Source of the DNA: an uncultured Candidatus Thioglobus sp.
GTDB taxonomy: Bacteria; Pseudomonadota; Gammaproteobacteria; PS1; Pseudothioglobaceae
Assembly (NCBI GenBank): GCA_905182815.1
Contig: CAJJCX010000004.1
Location: 124,001 to 188,000, forward strand
Direction of reading: 5' to 3'
DNA: 64,000 nt
Below are positions 35,551-43,476 of this stretch, in pieces. The position numbers and the translations under genes were made by a program. The notes below the pieces were generated by a model, which saw only the letters and a program-made list of their open reading frames with translations, did no database searches and was not told the DNA's origin. The first letter of the stretch is position 1. Every line of letters starts with the position of its first letter.

Positions 35551-36408
35551 CTAAGAATTGATTAAAAGCCCTGCGAGTTTTTTGATGCTTTCTTCTTGCT
35601 GATTATTTTTTCTATAGATAACTCCAATATCTCGTTTTGCCTTGGTTGAATTCATGTCAATGGATATATTGGGATAATGCTTAAGTATGCCAAAATCGAT
35701 TGCCATTTTGGGTAGAAAACTCACGCCAATATCTGTATCGACCATAGCAACAAGTGTTGGAATACTGGTACAAGAAAAGCCAGAAATATGTTGATTTGAA
35801 ATTTTATTATTTTGCAATATATGTGACCTCAAGCAGTGACCCTGTTCGAGCATTAGCAGTGACCCATTATCAATTACTTTAGATTTGCGTTTTTTATGTT
35901 GAATAAAATAAATTGGGTCAGAAAAGACTTGAAAGCTTTCAATAAAGTTGGGCAATTCATATGGAAAAGCAAATATGGCAAAGTCAATCTTAGCTTGCTC
36001 TAGTTGCATAAGTAAATTTTCACTTGTATCTTCCTTAAAAGAAACCTTAAGTTTTGGATAAAGCTTGCTTAAGTTAGATAAGAAATTTGGCAGAATATAG
36101 GTAGAAATCGTAGGTATTACTCCAATGGTAACTTCAGAATCAAAAAAATCTAACTTTGCAGTACTTAATAAGACATTAATCTCAGCCATCACTAATAGAG
36201 CTTGTTTTACAACTCGATTCCCAGTTGCTGTAAAGTGAACGTTTTTATTGTCTCTCTCAACAAGCAGAACTCCTAAGTCGCTTTCAAGTTTTGATATTCC
36301 TGCGCTGAATGTCGAAGCGCTAACAAAGCAATCATTTGCAGCTTTGGAAAAGTGATTAGTTTTTTTTAGTGCAACTAAATACTGTAAGTTTTTTAGTGAA
36401 GGTGTCAT
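35551..36408 (-). CDS. LysR-type regulator, OxyR-like, with displaced second cysteine
   Basis: 285 residues. N-terminal winged helix (LKNLQYLVALKKTNHFSKAANDCFVSASTFSAGISKLE), then a substrate-like domain. MLEQGHCLRSH carries Cys192, matching the peroxidatic Cys199 of OxyR. The resolving Cys208 position is Asn here; the only other nearby cysteine is Cys213 in ISGFSC, further along. It may therefore be a one-cysteine sensor or use a different disulfide. Transcribed away from a rubrerythrin operon, whose control is its likely job. Confidence 0.8.
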   Translation of the reverse strand: MTPSLKNLQYLVALKKTNHFSKAANDCFVSASTFSAGISKLESDLGVLLVERDNKNVHFTATGNRVVKQALLVMAEINVLLSTAKLDFFDSEVTIGVIPTISTYILPNFLSNLSKLYPKLKVSFKEDTSENLLMQLEQAKIDFAIFAFPYELPNFIESFQVFSDPIYFIQHKKRKSKVIDNGSLLMLEQGHCLRSHILQNNKISNQHISGFSCTSIPTLVAMVDTDIGVSFLPKMAIDFGILKHYPNISIDMNSTKAKRDIGVIYRKNNQQEESIKKLAGLLINS

Positions 36409-36457
36409 TTTTTATATTCGTTTTTTACGGATATTATATACACATTTATTCAATTTA

Positions 36458-36469
36458 TTTATATATAAA
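36458..36469. promoter_or_regulatory. 12-base palindrome upstream of rubrerythrin
   Basis: Perfect palindrome TTTATATATAAA in the gap between the OxyR-like gene and rubrerythrin, just upstream of the candidate -10 box. It could be part of a LysR-type binding site, but in such A+T-rich sequence chance is a real alternative. Confidence 0.35.
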
Positions 36470-36473
36470 GTAC

Positions 36474-36482
36474 TGGTATGAT
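36474..36482 (+). promoter_or_regulatory. Extended -10 promoter for the rubrerythrin operon
   Basis: TGGTATGAT fits the extended -10 consensus TGnTATAAT with one mismatch, 31 bases before the rubrerythrin start. No strong -35 is visible, as expected for an activator-dependent extended -10 promoter. A strong Shine-Dalgarno GGAGG at 36503 precedes the ATG. Confidence 0.5.
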
Positions 36483-36512
36483 GATGGCTCGTTTAACCAA
36501 TCGGAGGAAGTT

Positions 36513-36932
36513 ATGTCATTAAGCGGAAGTAAAACAGAACAAAGTTTAAAGGATGCATTTGCTGGAGAGTCTCAGGCAAATAGACGCTACTTATATTTTG
36601 CAAACCAATGTGATGTTCTTGGTGAGCCAGATATGGCTGCGTTATTTAGATCAACTGCTGAAGGTGAAACTGGCCATGCTCATGGTCATATGGAGCATCT
36701 CATTGAAGGTGGTGTTGGTGATCCAGGGACAGATATGCCTGCTAAAGAAGTAAAAGAGATGCTTGAAAGTGCTGTTCATGGAGAAACTCATGAATACACT
36801 GATATGTATCCAGGTATGGCCAAAACAGCAAGAGATGAGGGTTTTGATGAAATTGCTGAATGGTTTGAAACTTTAGCTAAAGCTGAACGTTCTCATGCAA
36901 ATCGTTACCAAAAAGCACTAGATAGCTTATAA
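36513..36932 (+). CDS. Rubrerythrin, diiron domain only
   Basis: 139 residues of the ferritin-like fold that reduces hydrogen peroxide. Helix pairs with the metal ligands: Glu19 in [16 protein letters not shown], Glu50/Glu52 and His in [17 protein letters not shown], Glu91 in [13 protein letters not shown] and Glu125/His128 in [11 protein letters not shown]. The C-terminal rubredoxin domain of classical rubrerythrin is absent, so an outside electron donor is needed. The ATG at 36513 follows a strong GGAGG. First gene of a three-gene group with an Fe-S oxidoreductase and DUF3501, a grouping also found in other bacteria. Confidence 0.93.
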   Translation: MSLSGSKTEQSLKDAFAGESQANRRYLYFANQCDVLGEPDMAALFRSTAEGETGHAHGHMEHLIEGGVGDPGTDMPAKEVKEMLESAVHGETHEYTDMYPGMAKTARDEGFDEIAEWFETLAKAERSHANRYQKALDSL

Positions 36933-36939
36933 AAACTTC

Positions 36940-36966
36940 GTTGCCATAGGCTTAGCTTATGGCAAC
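36940..36966 (+). terminator. Hairpin between rubrerythrin and the Fe-S protein
   Basis: Nine-base perfect inverted repeat GTTGCCATA / TATGGCAAC with a 9-base loop, directly after the rubrerythrin stop. There is no T run after it, so it is more likely an mRNA-stabilising or partial-attenuation hairpin that raises rubrerythrin over the downstream genes than a full terminator. Confidence 0.5.
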
Positions 36967-36981
36967 AAATCCTAGGTATAT

Positions 36982-38286
36982 ATGTCTAAATTTAAAGAAG
37001 GTAATTTAGAGGCACCAACTCGCCACCCTCTAAATTGGAAAGATGAAGATTTTTATAATGAAGATTCTCTCAATACAGAATTAGAAAGAGTATTTGATAT
37101 CTGTCATGGTTGTAGACGTTGTGTGAGCCTTTGCAAGTCTTTTCCAACACTCTTTGACTTGATTGATGAGTCTCAAACATTTGAGGTTGATGGCGTTGAT
37201 AAAGCAGACTATAAGAAAGTGGTTGACCAATGCTATTTATGTGATTTATGTTTCGTGGCAAAATGCCCTTATGTTCCGCCGCATGACTTCAATGTTGATT
37301 TCCCACATCTAATGCTTCGCGCAAAAGCAATTCAATTTAAAAAAGGCGAAACAAAACTATCTCATAAGATCTTAACATCACCACAAAAAGTAGGTTCTGT
37401 TGCATCTATGCCAGTAATCTCGCCAATTGTTAATTGGTCTAATAGCAACAAAACAATGAGAAAGGTAACCGAAAAAGTTTTAGGTGTTCACGTTGATGCT
37501 GTTGTTCCAAAATACCATACCAAAAAACTTTCCAAAATTTTTGTAGAAGATAATTCTACAAGTAAATTCAAGGTAGCAATTTTTGGTACTTGTTATGGTG
37601 AATATAATGACCCTCAAACTGTTATTGATTTAGTCGATGTCCTTAGGCATAACGGTGTAGAAGTAAAACTCATTAAAAAAACTCAGTGTTGTGGTATGCC
37701 CAAGATGGAACTTGGCGATCTTGAAGCTGTGGTTAAGTATGCGAATGAAAATATAACACCACTTATAAAGTTAGTTAATGATGGTTATAAATTAATTGCG
37801 CCAATACCTTCATGTGTCTTAATGTTTAAAAATGAATTGCCAATGATAATTTCTGAAAATGAAGATATTATGGCAATATCTAAAGCATTTTATGACCCCT
37901 TCGAATATCTATCATTTTTAAAAGAAAGTAATCAGTTTGATGGTAATTTTAAGCCAATTGATAAAGAAGTACTTTATCAAATTGCTTGTCATCAAAGAGT
38001 GCAAAACATTGGCTCACATACTAAAAGAATTCTGGGCTTAATTCCAGATCTAGATGTAAATATTGCGGAAAGATGTTCTGGACATGATGGTACATATGGA
38101 GTCAGAAAAGATACGCATACTTACTCTGTACAAATTGGAATGCCAGTTGCAAAAAAAATAACTGACACAACCGATTTGGTCGTTAGTGACTGCGTTATGG
38201 CTGGCAACCATGTTGCGCATATTGCTACGCAAGATATAGAATCCATTCATCCAATTAGTTTGGTGAAAATGGCTTATGGTTTATAA
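36982..38286 (+). CDS. Fe-S oxidoreductase with CCG domains (GlpC/HdrD-like)
   Basis: 434 residues. Two [4Fe-4S] motifs at the N terminus, C41-x2-C44-x2-C47-x3-C51 and C84-x2-C87-x2-C90-x4-C95 followed by Pro. Then two CCG-type domains as in heterodisulfide reductase subunit HdrB/D: FGTCYGEYN with KKTQCCGMPKMELG, and IACHQRVQNIG with ERCSGHDG. No membrane segment. Likely carries electrons to rubrerythrin, judged only from its position between rubrerythrin and DUF3501. Not a true GlpC, as no glycerol-3-phosphate genes are nearby. Confidence 0.85.
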   Translation: MSKFKEGNLEAPTRHPLNWKDEDFYNEDSLNTELERVFDICHGCRRCVSLCKSFPTLFDLIDESQTFEVDGVDKADYKKVVDQCYLCDLCFVAKCPYVPPHDFNVDFPHLMLRAKAIQFKKGETKLSHKILTSPQKVGSVASMPVISPIVNWSNSNKTMRKVTEKVLGVHVDAVVPKYHTKKLSKIFVEDNSTSKFKVAIFGTCYGEYNDPQTVIDLVDVLRHNGVEVKLIKKTQCCGMPKMELGDLEAVVKYANENITPLIKLVNDGYKLIAPIPSCVLMFKNELPMIISENEDIMAISKAFYDPFEYLSFLKESNQFDGNFKPIDKEVLYQIACHQRVQNIGSHTKRILGLIPDLDVNIAERCSGHDGTYGVRKDTHTYSVQIGMPVAKKITDTTDLVVSDCVMAGNHVAHIATQDIESIHPISLVKMAYGL

Positions 38287-38305
38287 TAAAAATGAGGTTA
38301 ATTAA

Positions 38306-38887
38306 ATGCTAACAAGACAAGACTTATTCTCTCTTGAAGAATACGCAGAAAAACGTTCAGCTATTCGTTCAGATACTATTCAAATAAAAAAGCTCAGAGA
38401 GGTTAATCTTGGAGAGCATGTAAGGATGTTGTTTGAAAACAAGAAAACAGTCCAGTTTCAGATCCAAGAGATGCTTCGTATAGAGAAAATTTTTGAGGCT
38501 GACGGTATTCAAGAAGAGCTCGATGTATATAACTCACTGGTACCTGAAGGCTCAAACTTGAAGGCTACTATGATGATTGAATATACTAATGTTGAGGAGC
38601 GAACGGTTGCATTATCTAAATTAATTGGCGTTGAAAGAAGCATCTATTTTCAAGTTGGAAATCATGACAAAGTGTTTGCTATTTGTAATGAGGATATGGA
38701 TAGAGAGACAGAGGTTAAGACCTCAGCTGTTCACTTCATGCGTTTTGAATTTGATCCAGGTATGGTTAAAGAGTTTAGCTCAGGAGTGCCAGTCAAGGTT
38801 GGCGTTTCCCACCCCCATTATGATTATGAAATTATTTTGAATTCGGAATCACAAGACGCCTTAAGTCAGGATTTTAACAATAATTAG
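38306..38887 (+). CDS. DUF3501 family protein
   Basis: 193-residue soluble protein of unknown function. It begins LTRQDLFSLEEYAEKRSAIR and contains LGEHVRMLFENKKTVQFQIQEMLRIEKIFE, a signature I recognise from DUF3501 proteins, and ends with HPHYDYEIILN. These proteins occur after rubrerythrin and a CCG-domain Fe-S protein, as here. Perhaps a scaffold or redox partner in peroxide defence. Convergent with tilS. Confidence 0.8.
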   Translation: MLTRQDLFSLEEYAEKRSAIRSDTIQIKKLREVNLGEHVRMLFENKKTVQFQIQEMLRIEKIFEADGIQEELDVYNSLVPEGSNLKATMMIEYTNVEERTVALSKLIGVERSIYFQVGNHDKVFAICNEDMDRETEVKTSAVHFMRFEFDPGMVKEFSSGVPVKVGVSHPHYDYEIILNSESQDALSQDFNNN

Positions 38888-38902
38888 TTTGGTTAATAGT
38901 AT

Positions 38903-40072
38903 TTAAGCTTCAGTAATTTCACCAAGCGTTTCCATGGCTCGTAAAGAGCCATCTACATAATACATTCTTAATTTATCTCTTTCCCATGGAGGAATGTTTG
39001 ATTCCTGGAGTACTTTTTTAAGGGACTGTGAATGACCTTTCCCTTTAACTTTTATTCGTTGACCTTCTAAACGAAAACGTATTTCAAAATTAGGAAGGTT
39101 TTTTAATGATTCGTAATAGGGACATGGTAAGTTTGAAGACTCAATATGCTCATCAAAAAAATACAACTCACCATTGTATCGCCTAACTTCATAGTGGTGC
39201 CATCTTAAGATTACATTAGCATCAGTTTTTGCACTCAATGAAGAGATAAGCTCATTTAGAACTTTATTAGAAGGCAATAGAAAGCCTAGATTGGCAATAT
39301 AATAACGAAGCACGTTAACTATTCTTCGTTTTGGCAGTTGAATTAATGAGCTAACTTGAATTTTATTATTGACCAGTAATTCAAAATTTTTAATATCAAG
39401 TTCAGCCAAGTCTTGCATCAGCCTCAATGCTTCTGCCTGATGCGCTGCACTCCTTGAAACATTCTTAATAAGTCCATTAAATGCGCTTGATAGTTTTGGT
39501 AGAAATTCAATTCTTAATAGGTTTCTTTTAAAATTAGTATCTAGGTTGCTATCATCCTCTATCCATTTGAGATGGTTTTTTGAAGCATAGTCTACGATTT
39601 TTTGTTTTGAAATATTCAGAAATGGACGATAAAGTTCTGAGTCACCGATACTTTTTATTTTTGGCATTGAGGCAAGGCCAGCAACTCCACTCCCTCTAAA
39701 CAATTGAAGTAAAAAAGTTTCCGCCTGGTCCTCTTGGTGATGAGCAGTACAAAGAATCTCACCCACTCTTAATTCAGATTTTAATGAAAGATAGCGTTTT
39801 TTACGTGCATTTTCTTCGATATTTGAAGAATTTTGAATATTTATACTTATATATTTAAACTCGATTTTGGCTGAATTACATATTCTTTCACAAAAAGCGC
39901 ACCATTCGTCGCTGTATTTAGAAAGGTTGTGGTTTATATGAACAGCTCGAACGTTACCAGGATAATGTTTATTTAAAAAGTGGAGAAGAACAACTGAGTC
40001 AATACCACCACTTAAGGCAACGACAATTTTCTTGCCAGTTAAGTATCCGTCTTTATTCGCTAAATCTTCCAA
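38903..40072 (-). CDS. tilS: tRNA(Ile)-lysidine synthase
   Basis: Changes C34 of tRNA-Ile2(CAU) to lysidine so it reads AUA. 389 residues. PP-loop SGGIDS at 21-26, [60 protein letters not shown] and [18 protein letters not shown], then the C-terminal substrate-binding domain. TTG start at 40072 inside the end of accA (20-base overlap), as no usable ATG precedes the PP-loop. Its substrate tRNA is encoded at 22.2 kb. Confidence 0.95.
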   Translation of the reverse strand: MEDLANKDGYLTGKKIVVALSGGIDSVVLLHFLNKHYPGNVRAVHINHNLSKYSDEWCAFCERICNSAKIEFKYISINIQNSSNIEENARKKRYLSLKSELRVGEILCTAHHQEDQAETFLLQLFRGSGVAGLASMPKIKSIGDSELYRPFLNISKQKIVDYASKNHLKWIEDDSNLDTNFKRNLLRIEFLPKLSSAFNGLIKNVSRSAAHQAEALRLMQDLAELDIKNFELLVNNKIQVSSLIQLPKRRIVNVLRYYIANLGFLLPSNKVLNELISSLSAKTDANVILRWHHYEVRRYNGELYFFDEHIESSNLPCPYYESLKNLPNFEIRFRLEGQRIKVKGKGHSQSLKKVLQESNIPPWERDKLRMYYVDGSLRAMETLGEITEA

Positions 40073-41003
40073 AGCCTAGTAGTTTTTCATGTCTATTCTC
40101 AATAAGTTTATCAATAGGCAAGTCAATTAGATTAGTTAGCTCTTTAATCAGGGCTTTTTTGAGAAATACAGAAGCCTTTTCAGGGTCTCTATGAATTCCG
40201 CCAAGAGGTTCAGGTATTACTTTTTCAATTAATTTATGTTTTTTTAAATGCTTACTTGTTAGTTTAAGTGACTCTGCAGCAATTGGTGCTTTAGAGGCGT
40301 CTTTATAAAGTATTGAGGCACAACCTTCTGGAGAGATAACAGAATAAATGCTGTATTCAAACATCATCATAGTATCACAAAGGCCAATTGCAAGCGCACC
40401 GCCTGAGCCACCTTCACCGATCACCACAGATAAGATTGGTGTTTTTAAGGTAGACATTTCGAATAAGTTTCTAGCAATCGCTTCACTTTGTCCCCGCTCT
40501 TCAGCACCAATTCCAGGATAAGCTCCAGGGGTGTCTATAAAAGTAATTACTGGAAGTGAGAACTTTTCAGCCATCTTCATTAGTCTAAGGGCTTTGCGAT
40601 AACCTTCAGGCCTTGTCATGCCGAAGTTATGAAAAATCTTTTCTTTTGTTGAGCGGCCTTTTTGCTGCCCAATAAACATAAATGTGAGGTCATCAATTTT
40701 TGCAATTCCACCAATTAATGAATGATCATTTGCATAAGCTCGATCTCCACAAAGCTCAGTGAACTCATCAAAGATTTTGTCAATATAGTCCAAAGTGTAA
40801 AGCCTTTGAGGATGCCTTGCTAGCTGTGACACTTGCCAATCAGTTAGTGATGAAAAAATTTTCTTTGTTAACAGTTCACTTTTTGCTTTAAGTGACTCCA
40901 TTTCTTTAGCAATATCGGCATCATCTTTAATGCTCTCTAGGGCATCAATTTTTTCTTCAAGTTCAGCTATTGGTTGTTCAAAATCAAGATAGTTTAAGTT
41001 CAT
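40053..41003 (-). CDS. accA: Acetyl-CoA carboxylase carboxyltransferase subunit alpha
   Basis: First committed step of fatty acid synthesis; partner of AccD. 316 residues. [15 protein letters not shown] at the N terminus, RPQ-type [93 protein letters not shown] and [12 protein letters not shown]. The accA-tilS order is common in gammaproteobacteria. Confidence 0.97.
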   Translation of the reverse strand: MNLNYLDFEQPIAELEEKIDALESIKDDADIAKEMESLKAKSELLTKKIFSSLTDWQVSQLARHPQRLYTLDYIDKIFDEFTELCGDRAYANDHSLIGGIAKIDDLTFMFIGQQKGRSTKEKIFHNFGMTRPEGYRKALRLMKMAEKFSLPVITFIDTPGAYPGIGAEERGQSEAIARNLFEMSTLKTPILSVVIGEGGSGGALAIGLCDTMMMFEYSIYSVISPEGCASILYKDASKAPIAAESLKLTSKHLKKHKLIEKVIPEPLGGIHRDPEKASVFLKKALIKELTNLIDLPIDKLIENRHEKLLGFGRFSE

Positions 41004-41071
41004 TTAATACGCTTAATGGTCGTTCAAAATTTAATGATAATTATAGCAGATGCAATGTTTATAATCTTGCA

Positions 41072-41680
41072 ATGGATTTACTTACCCTGCTTTCTCTAAC
41101 GTTTGCTACATTTGTTTATGCAATTTCGCCAGGGCCTGGCCTATTTGCAGTACTGGCAATTTCTACAAGATATGGCCCTATTCCTGCTATGTGGCTTTCA
41201 ATTGGACATACTGTTGGTGATATCATTTATGTCGCACTTGCAATGCTAGCACTCAATGCCATAGCAGGCCTAATTAGTGATAGCATGCTGTACGTTAAAA
41301 TTTTAGGTGCTTCATATTTGATATATATTGGCTATCAGCAGTATAGGTCAAGAGGTATTAGCTTCGAACAAACAAGTAAAAAAAGTTCAACACTAAAGCT
41401 TTTATTAGCAGGATTTATTGTTGGGGTTACTAACCCTAAGACCATTATTTTTTATTTATCTTTTCTACCAATCTTTATAGATTTAAATAATTTGACAGTT
41501 GCAACTGAAATTAAAGTAGTTACAGTTATTGGTATTACAGTATTCTTCGTACTCACTCTAGCAAACATCCTAGGGCTTCGATTAAGAAAACATATTGAAA
41601 ATCCAGCGATTATAAAACGCGTGAATGAGGTTACCGGTATTACGATGATTTTGGTTGGCTGTTTTGTAGGCCTCTACTAA
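41072..41680 (+). CDS. LysE/RhtB family amino acid exporter
   Basis: 202-residue inner-membrane protein of about six hydrophobic segments. Family signature near the N terminus AISPGPGLFAVLAIS and LLAGFIVGVTNPKTIIFYLSFLPIFI. ATG 41072 is preferred over the longer open frame from 40970, which overlaps accA and adds a hydrophilic stretch without similarity. First of three exporter genes; the third (42604) is a close paralogue. Confidence 0.9.
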   Translation: MDLLTLLSLTFATFVYAISPGPGLFAVLAISTRYGPIPAMWLSIGHTVGDIIYVALAMLALNAIAGLISDSMLYVKILGASYLIYIGYQQYRSRGISFEQTSKKSSTLKLLLAGFIVGVTNPKTIIFYLSFLPIFIDLNNLTVATEIKVVTVIGITVFFVLTLANILGLRLRKHIENPAIIKRVNEVTGITMILVGCFVGLY

Positions 41681-41697
41681 TATGACTTGGGAAAATA

Positions 41698-42597
41698 ATG
41701 TTTCAATCTGAAAAAAATATGACATTTATTATGATTCTTGTTCCATTTGTGTGGGCATTGTCAGGTATCTCAGCAAAATATCTTTCCTTTTATATCGGTG
41801 CAGATGAGATTGTCGTCTACAGGTTCTTTTTATCTGTTCTTTCAACTATCCCACTTTTGATATGGATGAAAATACCTATCAAAATTAGTTTGTTTAATCT
41901 TGTTTTATCACTCGTTATTGCAATCTTTATGATTAGTAACTATCGGTTTTATTTTATGGGAATGCAAAGGGGCGCTGCGGGCTTAGGGGCTGCATTAGTT
42001 ACTGTTTTGATTCCAATATTTGTCTATATCTTTATGATATTTTCAAAGAAATCTAAGCCACTTATTAAGGACTGGGCCGCATTACTGGTGGGCACAATTG
42101 GTGTTCTTTTGATGATGAATTTTGATCAATCTAACTTGGCACTATTAATCAGTGGAGGCAATCTCTATTTTGTTTTGGCAGCTTTGGCTTATGCAGCTGT
42201 AACTATTGTTGGAGCCTATATGAAAAATATGCATGTATTGGCTTTTAACTTTTATATAAGCCTATTTGGTTTTATGATCGATTGGGTTTATTCTTATGAT
42301 ACAAGTCTTCTCGTAACTTTAATGGATATGGATTATATTTTCTGGATTAACATTCTTTTTGTTTCAGTTGTAGCTGGTACTGCTATTACCGCAGTTTACT
42401 ATACTGGAATAAGGGTTATAGGGTCTAAAAAAACCTCGGTGTTTAGTTTACTGTCACCATTTTTTGCAATTGCTTTTGGGGCAATTTTTTTTCAAGAAGC
42501 ACTAAACTTAAAAAATATTATAGGAATTATTTTGGCTGTATCTGCCTTATTTGTTTTAATTGATTTGAAGCTGAAAGCTTTCTTGCCGTCTAGGTAG
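41698..42597 (+). CDS. EamA/DMT superfamily transporter
   Basis: 299 residues with about ten hydrophobic segments arranged as two EamA repeats: one begins MTFIMILVPFVWALSGISAKYLSFY, the other LYFVLAALAYAAVTIVGAYMKN. Ends with VFSLLSPFFAIAFGAIFFQEALNLKN IIGI, typical of DMT exporters. Substrate not readable; amino acids or metabolites are common. Sits between two LysE-type genes 17 and 7 bases apart, so the three form one operon. Confidence 0.85.
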   Translation: MFQSEKNMTFIMILVPFVWALSGISAKYLSFYIGADEIVVYRFFLSVLSTIPLLIWMKIPIKISLFNLVLSLVIAIFMISNYRFYFMGMQRGAAGLGAALVTVLIPIFVYIFMIFSKKSKPLIKDWAALLVGTIGVLLMMNFDQSNLALLISGGNLYFVLAALAYAAVTIVGAYMKNMHVLAFNFYISLFGFMIDWVYSYDTSLLVTLMDMDYIFWINILFVSVVAGTAITAVYYTGIRVIGSKKTSVFSLLSPFFAIAFGAIFFQEALNLKNIIGIILAVSALFVLIDLKLKAFLPSR

Positions 42598-42603
42598 CGG
42601 ATT

Positions 42604-43212
42604 ATGGAAATAAATATTTTTTTAGTCCTTGGTTTTACTCTTTTTGTTTTTGCAGTAACCCCTGGTCCGGGAACTCTGGCACTTCTTTCTATTTCTACTT
42701 CGAGAGGGCTAGCCTCAGCAATATTTTTTTCAGTTGGAATGACGCTTGGTGATTTGTCATATTTAACCATTGTTATTTTTTCTTTAAATGCTCTAGCCGA
42801 TTTGATTACACCTGTTACAAACGCGGTCCAATATTTTGGAGCCTGTTATTTATTTTATTTGGGCTATTCTCAATGGACGGCTGGAAAATTCAGTATGGAT
42901 AATGAAGTTTCAGCCCAATCCCATTTGAAAGAATTACTGACTGGTTTCCTCTTGGCTGGAACTAATCCAAAGGTAATGATTTTCTATTTATCAGTCCTTC
43001 CTTCTCTGATTGATCTTAATCAAGTAAGTTTAGCTTATGGATTGAAAATCGTAGCCACTGTTGCCATTTCACTGTTGCTTGGTTTGGTATTTATTGGTGT
43101 TCTAGGAAAAAAATTAAGGCAACTAATAAGTAGTCAAAAAATTGCCTTGAGGGTGAATAGGATTTTTGGAGGAATAATGATTGGTGTTGGTTTTAGCCTT
43201 TTTTATTTCTAA
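42604..43212 (+). CDS. LysE/RhtB family amino acid exporter, second copy
   Basis: 202 residues, the same length as the copy at 41072. Signature VTPGPGTLALLSISTSRG and LLTGFLLAGTNPKVMIFYLSVLPSLIDLNQ. The order of hydrophobic segments matches the first copy, pointing to an old duplication around the EamA gene. Likely exports a basic or neutral amino acid. Convergent with the DUF1289 gene. Confidence 0.9.
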   Translation: MEINIFLVLGFTLFVFAVTPGPGTLALLSISTSRGLASAIFFSVGMTLGDLSYLTIVIFSLNALADLITPVTNAVQYFGACYLFYLGYSQWTAGKFSMDNEVSAQSHLKELLTGFLLAGTNPKVMIFYLSVLPSLIDLNQVSLAYGLKIVATVAISLLLGLVFIGVLGKKLRQLISSQKIALRVNRIFGGIMIGVGFSLFYF

Positions 43213-43219
43213 CTATTTT

Positions 43220-43420
43220 TTACTCTGGAGTTGCGCTAATATCACGAGTCAATAAATCCTTCATAATTGCAGTGCGCATTTCATCAGTAAAGTCAAACCA
43301 ATCAAATATTTCATTCATATGACGATTGCAGCCAACACAAAAATTATTTTCATTGTATTTACAAATACTCACGCATGGACTTTTAATCTGCCTTAATTTG
43401 TTTTGCTCACTCATACTCAT
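43220..43420 (-). CDS. DUF1289 small cysteine-rich protein
   Basis: 66 residues. SPCVSICKYNENNFCVGCNRHMNEIFDWFDFTDE holds the four conserved cysteines (C-x3-C and C-x2-C) that suggest a small metal site, with the family motif GCxRxxxEIxxW. Function unknown. Start at 43420 or at the second Met 6 bases on. Lies between the exporters and the methylated-amine genes. Confidence 0.88.
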   Translation of the reverse strand: MSMSEQNKLRQIKSPCVSICKYNENNFCVGCNRHMNEIFDWFDFTDEMRTAIMKDLLTRDISATPE

Positions 43421-43476
43421 TAGTTGGCTTGGTGTTTCAACAGTAATTTCAAAGGCATTTTAATCGAGTTATGAAT

